NCBI GenBank assembly: GCA_037893225.1
Contig: JAZGUH010000185.1
Span: 1,364,001-1,428,000, forward strand
Source of the DNA: Hippasteria phrygiana
Lineage: Eukaryota; Echinodermata; Asteroidea; Valvatida; Goniasteridae
Direction: 5' to 3'
DNA length: 64,000 nucleotides
Positions 59,501 through 64,000 of this stretch are shown piece by piece. The first letter of the stretch is position 1. The number at the start of each line of letters is the position of its first letter. Position numbers and translations under genes: made by a program. A model generated the notes under the pieces. That model had not been told where the DNA came from, ran no database searches, and saw only the letters and a program-made list of their open reading frames with translations.

Positions 59501-60252
59501 ATTCAAAAGCAACAGTTGGCTTTTCCCTTCTATTCCTTGGGGAAATAATAGCCACCTGTCACTCTTCAACATAAAGCTGCGGCCTTCCGTTGTTAGGTAA
59601 GTTTTGTACACAAAATTTGGGAGCCAAGGATGGTGTTCGTTATAGCCGAATGTTTGGTATAGCGGTGTTCGTTATAGCGGCGTTCCACTGTATTAACGTG
59701 CAGACCTTTACTCACAATATATACCGCAATTTCCGAGATTTAATTGTTGGGATTGGCTTTCTTTAACGGCTACACTGGTAACCGTGTTCTTTTTTTTCTT
59801 CAATCGTGTACCTGATTCCCTGCTACTTGTAAATACACACCACTCATCAATATTCAACTCTGGGCAACCCTGGGGTTTGCCCTAGGGTTTGCCCTAGGGT
59901 TTGCCCTGGGTTTTGCCTTGGGTTGAGAGGCTTTATTCTGAAAAGGCCTACTCGGCTGGAATTGTAAAAAAAGCAAAAAACAGATGGTGACAAGTTGCAA
60001 GCCATATTACCTGCTTGTTTATAAACAAAAGTTTTCTGCACTTTCATAGTAGATGTCTGTGCTTGGCAACTCTGTTATTACACTAAACTTATGTAGTATT
60101 CCTGTTCATGTCAGTTTATTTAATAACTGAAAAAATTAATCTAAAATTTGTACCAAAAATATGTATTTGTTTACTTTTGTTTAGAATGATTTTTAACACT
60201 TGTTCGTTTTCTTGTCTGTTTGCACGCACCACTTATGTAGCTCAAACTGGAG
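41108..60252 (+). CDS. C2CD2L: C2CD2L (TMEM24)-like SMP-domain lipid-transfer protein, 5' four exons, 3' end outside window
   Basis: TMEM24 proteins are anchored in the ER and use an SMP domain to move phosphatidylinositol at ER-plasma membrane contacts. Exons 41108-41590, 49170-49265, 58270-58389 and probably 60241-60252 give 237 codons, all phase 0. Residues 47-70 form the N-terminal membrane anchor, followed by a basic MRRHKGQK and a Gly/Pro-rich linker. The SMP domain begins at AWLKALNDQTRKRG, continues SSVQVTFDRLKAGSLPPKVS and VTCQVEATGVAFVIFATQQ, and lines up with human C2CD2L (WVRALNEQ..GSSIQIAFEE..LPPR; VSVTQQ). The ATG follows an in-frame TGA at 41015. C2 domain exons are not in view. 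C2CD2 is the alternative; linkage to DPAGT1 favours C2CD2L or the pre-duplication ancestor. Confidence 0.85.
41591..43330. other. C2CD2L intron 1, left part, no gene seen
   Basis: AT-rich with an (ATT)n run at 42478-42505 and a run of 25 A at 43115-43139. The fragment near 42297-42375 is shared with 12370-12440. No exon signals with coding support. Confidence 0.4.
43340..43700 (+). mobile_element. LINE ORF2 C-terminal relic with 3' UTR
   Basis: The plus frame 43355-43639 reads ...YTVPRCRKKSYAYSFFSRSV, SLWNSLPGTCFPSSYDLSCF and KRNVNSYL stop. SFFxRSVxLWNSLP is a hallmark of CR1/L2/Jockey-like LINE ends. The nucleotide sequence, including the following CCTTGAGTGGCTTTTAGTCT, recurs at 55720..56700. 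Truncated at the 5' side. Confidence 0.87.
43845..44065 (+). mobile_element. piggyBac-like MITE in C2CD2L intron 1
   Basis: Starts TTAACCCCTTGTACGG and ends GGCTTCAAAGGGTTAA. Same orientation and interior as 3490..3711 and 60441..60660. Confidence 0.87.
44515..45000. mobile_element. Diverged single copy of the CRE-array repeat, with a nested MITE
   Basis: Shares CAATCGGACGTCACGG, GTGACCAAAGTGCCGC and GTGTACAAAGTCTA / TGGGATTTGG with the array in DPAGT1 intron 1, and ends with CTTTTCC...GGAAAAG. It lacks the dense CRE dyads. The CTATGGG site is split by 44663..44910. Confidence 0.75.
44663..44910. mobile_element. 248-bp foldback MITE with at least 26-bp perfect ends
   Basis: Ends TTAGCCTTTTAGAGGTATGG and its exact inverse, arms continuing to GGCGCTATTTGATTTGGGT. 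The empty site (AAAGTCTATGGGATTT) can be read from the related repeats at 24390, 25215 and 26430, proving insertion. Confidence 0.9.
45218..46389. mobile_element. TIR element rich in ACCCGGGTAA, about 1.17 kb
   Basis: Ends TCGGTTTCACACTATG and TAGTGTGAAACCGG. Dozens of ACCCGGGTAA, CCGGGTTA and TCTCCGGGTTA words fill the first 270 and last 190 bp. The middle (45530-46200) is less repetitive. Outer flanks carry CCCTCCTATG/CATAGGAGGG, so it may sit inside an older element. Confidence 0.75.
45237..45292. repeat. Perfect 24-bp-arm hairpin
   Basis: Arms 45237-45260 and 45269-45292 (TTACCCGGGTAATTGCCGGG plus TTAA) are exact reverse complements with an 8-base loop CAAAAAAT. The arms contain nested palindromes TTACCCGGGTAA. 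Confidence 0.93.
46395..46535. repeat. Inverted copy of the repeat at 11757..11905
   Basis: TATAACTATCACAGCCTATC, ACACCAACTCTGACAG and AAACTGGGTCGATTTTGGCC, ending CATAGGAGGG. With AACCCTCCTATG at 45207 it may be the second half of an element broken by 45218..46389. Confidence 0.7.
46540..47500. other. C2CD2L intron 1, no gene or clear repeat seen
   Basis: AT-rich unique-looking DNA with ACATGTAC words. No exon, RNA gene or terminal inverted repeats recognised. Confidence 0.4.
47513..48115. mobile_element. hAT-like element, 603 bp, perfect 8-bp target duplication
   Basis: Ends TAGGGGTGTGCAT and ATGCACACCCCTA, flanked on both sides by TTCCAGAC (47505-47512 and 48116-48123). GGGTACCC/GGGTACTC words lie near both ends and an (AACCC)n run at 47568-47596. 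No transposase, so non-autonomous. Confidence 0.93.
48722..48850 (+). mobile_element. tRNA-headed SINE, copy 2 (tRNA-like 48758..48829)
   Basis: Leader CAATTTGGGAGACCGCCAAC, then GGCAAGACAGCTCAGTTGGT ... GGTTCGAATCCCGCTCCTGC and tail CTTGTTCACTTTGAA. Acceptor pairing is 6 of 7, and the loop TATGGTGT-like region is irregular. Not a functional tRNA. Confidence 0.8.
49170..49265 (+). CDS. C2CD2L: C2CD2L exon 2
   Basis: Acceptor cattttttgacag|AGT and donor CTC|gtaagt. Thirty-two codons: SSVQVTFDRLKAGSLPPKVS and AIRAEAGPRDLL. The first residues align with GSSIQIAFEE...LPP of vertebrate C2CD2L at the matching exon edge. Phase 0 on both sides. Confidence 0.88.
49536..49893. mobile_element. Foldback MITE, CCTGGCC-rich family, copy 3
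   Basis: GGGAGCACTGCCTAAACCAT ... GGCCCGACCATGGGTTAGG inverted ends, with the same interior blocks as 29341..29692. In C2CD2L intron 2, 270 bp after exon 2. Confidence 0.78.
50085..50103. repeat. C-rich homopolymer tract
   Basis: TCCCTCC followed by about 19 C. In C2CD2L intron 2. Confidence 0.85.
50556..50701. mobile_element. piggyBac-like MITE, one end only
   Basis: Right end GTGCCCGAGGGGTTAA with CACCCCGACGTCTCCCGTAA and TTCAATCCATTGTTGGATTA inside. The left end is missing. Same truncation type as 61675..61779. Confidence 0.72.
51040..51216. mobile_element. hAT-like element right end (31242 family)
   Basis: CGGCGAGTATCGAATATTCG, TCAAACCCAGTTTCGAATA and AATGAACAGCCCTA match the right end of 31242..31726. 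Left end not recognised. Confidence 0.7.
51210..51445. mobile_element. MITE ending TTGGATTTAGCAGGG, partner of 2663..2800
   Basis: Starts CAGCAGGGTAGCAG, holds CAAGGCTGGTGTGTAGGTGG and ends GGATTTAGCAGGG. About 140 bp is nearly identical to 2663..2800 in the FAM234 intron. Confidence 0.68.
52245..52630. mobile_element. Inverted copy of TIR element 28078..28534
   Basis: TAAGCCTTTTTGACATTCTC at one end, then TATGGAGGCCAAACAAACCA, GGGGAATCCCTCTCAGGGTA and TAATAATGTCATATTATTAG. The two copies are in opposite orientation 24 kb apart. Confidence 0.75.
52718..52749. repeat. G-rich tract
   Basis: Runs of 14 G, then GTGGGGGGG and AGGGGGG. Could form G-quadruplexes. In C2CD2L intron 2. Confidence 0.85.
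52932..52990. repeat. Imperfect hairpin, arms of about 25 bp
   Basis: CATGTAATTAGCATAAATCC and CTGGCTTTGTGCTAATTACATG face each other across about 10 bases, with the GAGA/TCTC pair near the loop. Isolated; no wider repeat seen. Confidence 0.75.
53000..54300. other. C2CD2L intron 2, no gene seen
   Basis: Frames of 66-99 codons on both strands at 53286-53623 overlap and show no family motif. No inverted-repeat termini recognised. Confidence 0.4.
54326..54554. mobile_element. TTAA-flanked MITE, TTAACCCTAACC family
   Basis: Starts TTAAAACCCTAACTACCCC and ends CTTGGGGGTTAGGGTTAA. The interior TATAGCGCCTTGGCACTATT matches 30037..30257. Confidence 0.78.
54938..55089. mobile_element. Short TTAA-flanked MITE, TTAACCCTAACC family
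   Basis: Starts TTAACCCTAACCCTGCCAGG and ends TACCCTGGAGGGTTAGGG then TTTTAA. TTTCTAGC before the right end is shared with the other members. About 150 bp, so internally deleted. Confidence 0.75.
55720..56700 (+). mobile_element. LINE C-terminal relic split by TIR elements
   Basis: Left piece (CGGCTTGTCCAGCTTGGTTC ... GTTTGAGCGTGAAAC) and right piece (CCCTCGTTCTGTATCTCTGT ... CCTTGAGTGGCTTTTAGCC, frame SLWNSLPGACFPSSYDLSCF) match 43340..43700. They are separated by 55778-56488, which is bounded by GTGTTTCCATTGGA and TCCAATGGAAACAC. Confidence 0.82.
55778..56488. mobile_element. TIR element(s) with GTGTTTCCATTGGACTT ends inside a LINE
   Basis: Outer ends TGTGTTTCCATTGGA and TCCAATGGAAACACGG. 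Further TCCAATGG(A/G)(A/G)ACA motifs at 55832-55850 and 55972-55985 and CCGCGTGGCCGCGG / CGCGAGGCCGCGG words suggest nested or rearranged copies. Confidence 0.72.
56707..56790. repeat. One-sided relative of the MITE at 11174..11608
   Basis: ATGTTGAATGCGGAGAGAAA, TCTGCATCATTTTGTAGTTT and TGTATTACAATAAAAC parallel the left arm of 11174..11608. The other arm is missing. Confidence 0.55.
57091..57345. mobile_element. 255-bp MITE, CAGGGCCCAATTTCATGGCT ends
   Basis: Perfect inverted ends CAGGGCCCAATTTCATGGCT. GCGCTTAC / GTTAGCG words fill the arms. A related single end (CAGGGCCCGATTTTGTGAAG) lies at 37227. Flanks do not show a clean duplication. Confidence 0.88.
58270..58389 (+). CDS. C2CD2L: C2CD2L exon 3
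   Basis: Acceptor cctgttttcttgtag|ACC and donor AAG|gttggt. Forty codons: VTCQVEATGVAFVIFATQQ, TASSVKLSTCDVAIEKLIGK. It matches the LRCQL...[20 protein letters not shown] stretch of the vertebrate SMP domain. Phase 0 both sides. Confidence 0.88.
58640..58922. repeat. (GAGTACCC)n 8-bp satellite, about 34 units
   Basis: Follows TAGGGCTGTGCATCCGAACC, the end motif of the hAT-like family (47513, 62690), and is followed by CCGGTTCCAGATTATGGAAT, also in that family (48040-48060). So this is an expanded internal repeat of a hAT-like element. Translates as EYPSTRVP repeats in one strand; not a gene. Confidence 0.93.
59190..59690. mobile_element. pogo/mariner-like non-autonomous element, 501 bp, TA flanks
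   Basis: Ends CAGTGGAACGTCGCTATAAC and GTTATAGCGGCGTTCCACTG, exactly inverted and each flanked by TA. Repeated TTCGTTATAGC words lie inside both ends. CAGTGGAAC..CG.TATAACGAA is typical of Tc1/mariner (pogo) termini. The 102-codon frame inside shows no transposase motif. Confidence 0.9.
60241..60252 (+). CDS. C2CD2L: Probable C2CD2L 12-nt microexon (LKLE)
   Basis: CTCAAACTGGAG sits between a strong acceptor (cgttttcttgtctgtttgc...ttatgtag) and a consensus donor (GAG|gtatgt). It is phase 0, as required after exon 3. The four residues extend IEKLIGK with LKLE, aligning to the QLEV strand of the vertebrate SMP domain. Without transcripts it remains a prediction. Confidence 0.6.
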
Positions 60253-60440
60253 GTATGTTTATACTATGACAGCCCTTTTTTTCTAGTTTTATCAACTTGG
60301 TTAATCAATACGTGATTCATTATGCATGTATACATCCCTACGTATTTTGTTGCATATTATGTGTATTAGCATGTTTATGAGCATCGATGTCTATTCATGT
60401 GCCTGATTTGTGTAGAGCTTTGTTGGAGGTAAAAGTACAT

Positions 60441-60660
60441 GTAACCCCTTGAGTACGGTTATCGTAGTGAGGCGTCGGGGTGCCGGGGCGGCCTGTGCAG
60501 CCAAGTGAAACGGCCACAATGTGCTTGTGCAGTCAAGCATAATATACACAATAATCCAACAATGGATTTAAACTGCACATATAGCGGCAAATGGTGTCAA
60601 CCGACCTGGTGCCACTGTTTTTTTTGCGCCATTTGGCGTCATCCGTACGCAAGGGGTTAA
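60441..60660 (+). mobile_element. piggyBac-like MITE downstream of the microexon
   Basis: Starts GTAACCCCTTGAGTACGG (first T mutated) and ends CGTACGCAAGGGGTTAA. Very close to 3490..3711, same orientation. Confidence 0.85.
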
Positions 60661-61279
60661 ACTTCAGGGGTTAAATTTGTCGGGTTTTCTCCTGATTTTC
60701 AGGATTTTTTTGTCGGGATGTCAGAATTTTTAAAGAATCTCTTTTGCAATCTGGAATTCCTGAGGTGTTGTCCTAAAGGTGTTTTTACCTGTAAAATTGG
60801 ATGTAGGTCTAGCAATAAAAAGGGATATTTTAAGGGGGTGCCTTTAGGCAAATACAAACTGTATGTTGGTCTGGGGTCCTCGTGGATTTTTCATGGATTT
60901 CGTGGATTTTTTTCATTTTTGGCCGATTTTGCCAGTTTACATTCCTTTCCGTGCTCCAACTGAAAATTTATGGATTTCCCCCCTAATGAATTATTAAGGA
61001 AACTCTGTTTTAAAATTAAAAAGGCACTTTACATTTTTGAACACTGCACCCTCTTTTTGGTCTACCAAAATTGTGAAAAACATTAACCCTAAATGTATAT
61101 AAACTCCCTAGGTGGTGTGAAAAATCGTAATGAAATTGGAGGATTCAGGACTGTTAGGGGTAATACTTTGGGAATTAAGAGCATCAGCTCCTAATTCAGA
61201 ATGTGTTACATATATCGTCTGTTGCCTCATTGGAAGGCTCAACTGATGTAATACTACATGTACACATTTTTAGCAATTT

Positions 61280-61640
61280 ATAGGGCTACAATGTATCTGG
61301 AATATACTGAATATTCGACCGTGAACCGAATATTTGAATACCTTCTTGTCAGTTGGAATATTTAAAAATATACAGATACGACTCTGCTATTTTAATAGAA
61401 AAGTTACCCTGCTTAGCAGTGTCAAATTCTGCATTTTTGTCAACGGTACCTTTTTGAGGGCGCAGGTTGATTGATCCCGTCCATAAATCCCTTGACACCT
61501 ACCGGTATAAAATAATTACTGCAAAAATGCAGGCTGGAGTTTGGTTTCTTGGTATCAGAATGTATGTACCCATAATGATCTTGATACAACAGGCGCATGC
61601 AAAAGAATGTCGATCGAGCGGTTTATAATATCGATCGCCC
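61280..61640. mobile_element. hAT-like element left part (31242 family)
   Basis: TATAGGGCTACAATG start, then ACTGAATATTCGACCG, AATATTTGAATACCTTCTTG, TGCAGGCTGGAGTTTGGTTT and CAACAGGCGCATGCAAAA, all in the order seen in 31242..31726. The right end is lost. Confidence 0.75.
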
Positions 61641-61674
61641 CATGTAAAACACCAACGTGCTCTGCATGCGACTT

Positions 61675-61779
61675 TTTACTGACTGCATGCACAAACACAT
61701 TGTAGAGGTTCGATTTGGCTGCCAGAACCCGCTGCAACACCCCGACGTCTCCCGTAAAATACCGTGCCCAAGGGGTTAA
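61675..61779. mobile_element. piggyBac-like MITE, one end only
   Basis: ACATTGTAGAGGTTCGATTT, CACCCCGACGTCTCCCGTAA, then GTGCCCAAGGGGTTAA. The same truncated half-element as 50556..50701. Confidence 0.75.
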
Positions 61780-62167
61780 TGCAGCCCTGCAATGTTGTGT
61801 TATAAACTGGTTGGCAGTATACATGTACATGTACATGTAACTAGTTTTATCTGACCCCTGTGTTAGGAAGGAAAAAAAGAAGTTGCAGGCAGATATGAAT
61901 TGTCTTTAATTACAGGAAATGTGGTATTGATGAATGTTTGGGGTATCGCCAGTCACTGATTCTGTAGGAAACAGAAACCTGTTTTATTGACCTACATGTA
62001 TGTGTGACTTAACCATTGTTGAAGCTGGCCAGGTGGTTGTTATTTTAGGGGCGGAGCTTGGAGAAATGGGAGGGGCTGTGGCATTAAAAAAAAAAAAAAA
62101 TAAGTATCCTTCGGGGCTCCTAACTCCACAGTAATGGTACAGGAGGGCATGTGAGGTTGAATCAGCT

Positions 62168-62245
62168 ATAATGCTCAGTTGGTAGAGTGCGGTCATCCGT
62201 AGGTCAAAGGTTCAAGTCCCGCTCTTGTCCATTTTCTTTGTACAC
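62168..62245 (+). mobile_element. tRNA-like SINE remnant
   Basis: TGCTCAGTTGGTAGAGTGCG and AAGGTTCAAGTCCCGCTCTT followed by the ATTTTCTTTGTACACT tail resemble the 27690 family. Anticodon arm absent or shortened. Confidence 0.55.
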
Positions 62246-62398
62246 TCCCAAAACAAAATTCAGTTTAGAATTTAAACCTGCAATAACAAATGGAGTAGCA
62301 TGGTGTCTAGGTTGGTGTGGTCATGGTGGTGGTTTTATCTTTGCCTTCTACTTCTGGTGAATCACATAGAGTTTTGGCTAGTAACCCAATGTTTTGTG

Positions 62399-62536
62399 TG
62401 CTTATGCAAATTTATGTGCTTGTGCACATTTATGTGCTTGTGCACATTTATGTGCTTGTGCAAATTTATGTGCTTGTGCAAATTTATGTGCTTGTGCAAA
62501 TTTATGTGCTTGTGCAAATTTATGTGCTTGTGCAGC
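62399..62536. repeat. 18-bp tandem repeat (ATTTATGTGCTTGTGCAA)n
   Basis: Seven to eight units with two CAC variants early in the array. Since 18 is divisible by 3 it stays open as MCLCKF repeats in one plus frame, without other gene features. Confidence 0.93.
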
Positions 62537-62689
62537 TCTATGACATTGGCCGCTGATTGTGTGGGTTTTGGGACCATTTTGTTCTATAGGGTTTTTCCCT
62601 CCTAAAACCGAAATCTCTGACCTTTTCGCTTCCATTTAAAAAGCTTGAACCAGAGGTAAACCAGTGCTAATGCAATGATCAGACAAACC

Positions 62690-62925
62690 ACTAGGGGTGT
62701 GCATTTACAGGTAGTACGGGAATCGGGCACCCGACTGAAAAAGCACGGGTACCCGGCCATTAAAGAAAGCCAATCCCAAAAATTAAATTTCGGAAATTGC
62801 TGTTCATATTGTTCGTAAAGGTCTGCACGTTAATACTACCACATCGGTGCATGAATGCAACAAGATGCAAGTGTGTACAGTGAGCTCTGCAGCTTTACGG
62901 TGTAAATTGCATTTTCGAAAGCGTT
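62690..62925 (+). mobile_element. hAT-like element 5' part (copy of 595..835)
   Basis: CTAGGGGTGTGCATTTACAG, GGGCACCCGACTG, CACGGGTACCCGG, then a long stretch nearly identical to 640-835. No matching 3' end before 62950. Confidence 0.68.
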
Positions 62926-62949
62926 TTATACGTAAAATCTGTGATTGAA

Positions 62950-63173
62950 GCACCGGAGGATTTTGGAGGATTGAGGAGGAATGGTGATTGAAGCACGGAG
63001 GATTTTGGAGGATTGAGGAGGAATGGTGATTGAATGGTGATTGAATGGTGATTGAATGGTGATTGAAGTAAAGGATTTTGGAGGATTGAGGATGAATGGT
63101 GATTGAAGCACGGGAGGATTTTGGAGGATTGAGGATGGTTCCTAGCAATAAGGGCCTAGGGGGTTAGGGTTAA
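62950..63173 (+). mobile_element. TTAA-family MITE with GAGGATTTTGGAGGATTGAG repeats, right end
   Basis: Four repeats like those in 8704..9075, plus a small GAATGGTGATT expansion, then GATGGTTCCTAGCAATAAGG and GGGGGTTAGGGTTAA. It directly follows the hAT-like fragment, so its left end may have been lost on joining. Confidence 0.75.
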
Positions 63174-64000
63174 ACATTCACCCACAAATAAAGTTTAATA
63201 TCATCGCCATTAGGTGACTTCGTATTCCGAGAAAAATAAGTGGAATACTCGTTCGCACAGAGCTACATGTAGCTGCCATCTTTGTGCCACTGGTACCATG
63301 TGCTGTCCATGTCCTGGCCGTGCAACAGTGGAACGGAACCAGCAACCTCAACAGATTGCGCGTGCATGATGTCAGTCACTTTTCATAGACTTGTTCCCGA
63401 TCCTTCCCATTATCATTTGGCTTCAAAAATAACGAAAAATCTGCGCTAAATAATAACTACAGCAGAACATTTCGCGCAAGTATCAGAGATGTATTTCACG
63501 GGTTAGTAATTTATTTTGGCTTGTACGCACTACTCACACTTACTGATGGAGGGACCGGGAACCAGTCTATGATTGATCACGATGTGCTGAACTAGTTTCC
63601 GCCGCATGCTATGAAAAATACAAATGCATTATAGAGGCCGAAACCAGTCTGCACATACGGGTATTATAAACATTCAGCGGGCATGTAATTATTCGCGTGC
63701 TTATTCGCATTGATCATCTTACAATGTAGTCTTGGTCGTCTTGTGTAAATTGGCGATGTGCATGCCACACGTTCCATCTAAATGTTTAACACTGTCAAAG
63801 TATTGGTTTAAGCATTGCGAACATTAAACGGAAAGTCACTGGAGGAGTATCTATACTTGCAGTCACTGTCTACCAATCCCATGCACAGGCAAAAAATAAT
63901 TTTAGAAAAAAAAAAAAATTACAAATTAATCTTGAGTGTTGGGCAAGAAAATCTCAATATCTCCTCCCAAAATAAAGGGGAAAATGGTGCTGAAAATCTG
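63174..64000. other. C2CD2L intron 4 (inferred), no exon seen
   Basis: AT-rich DNA with no frame matching the rest of the SMP or C2 domains. GATGGAGGGACCGGGAACCA at 63545 echoes AATGGAGGGACTGGGAGCCA at 5636, part of an unresolved repeat. The next C2CD2L exon must lie outside the window. Confidence 0.4.

Noticed and set aside
59292..59600. 102-codon frame inside the pogo-like element as a transposase
   Set aside because: Too short and lacks DDE or HTH motifs; composition matches the non-coding interior.
62300..62635. Frames with MCLCKF or HKHINL repeats
   Set aside because: 18-bp tandem repeat open by chance because its length is divisible by three.
1..64000. CRISPR array candidates among the tandem repeats
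   Set aside because: Repeats are contiguous without unique spacers, and the genome is eukaryotic.

Overview
This window is eukaryotic nuclear DNA, most likely from a marine invertebrate deuterostome (echinoderm, hemichordate or amphioxus; the sequence does not settle which). The reasons are intron-rich animal genes with GT-AG introns, protein-level similarity to vertebrate orthologues, AT-rich non-coding DNA full of words such as ACATGTAC, and very dense small DNA transposons. No prokaryotic operon, CRISPR array or rRNA gene was seen.

Three host genes are supported. (1) Minus strand, 231..11075: the first six coding exons of a FAM234A/FAM234B (ITFG3)-family type II membrane protein with FG-GAP-like Dx[DN]xDG motifs; its 3' end lies beyond base 1. 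(2) Plus strand, 23534..37157: a complete nine-exon DPAGT1 gene (417 codons plus stop), encoding the ER GlcNAc-1-phosphate transferase that starts N-glycan assembly. (3) Plus strand, 41108 to beyond 60252: the first exons of a C2CD2L (TMEM24)-type ER-anchored SMP-domain lipid-transfer protein, apparently including a 12-nt microexon. All exon joins keep phase. DPAGT1 and C2CD2L are also neighbours on human 11q23.3, so this looks like ancient conserved linkage, here head-to-tail.

Much of the rest is transposable-element relics, many with termini that can be read directly. Two TTAA-flanked piggyBac-like MITE families occur throughout. hAT-like elements at 31242..31726 and 47513..48115 have 8-bp target duplications. 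A pogo/mariner-like element lies at 59190..59690, and tRNA-headed SINEs and LINE C-terminal fragments recur. The region 13.1-21.7 kb is a nested stack: one LINE relic (minus strand) is split by a 2.3-kb foldback element (9-bp target duplication, expanded 16-bp minisatellite) and by a second foldback element (6-bp duplication), which is itself split by a 3.1-kb terminal-inverted-repeat element.

DPAGT1 intron 1 carries a roughly 3-kb array of about 600-bp repeats with about 34 copies of the CRE octamer TGACGTCA. The exon 3 splice donor of DPAGT1 is tandemly triplicated. These, the conserved gene pair and the microexon are the most distinctive host-gene observations. Functionally, DPAGT1 and C2CD2L both act at the ER (glycan-lipid synthesis; lipid transfer at ER-plasma membrane contacts), but nothing here shows co-regulation.
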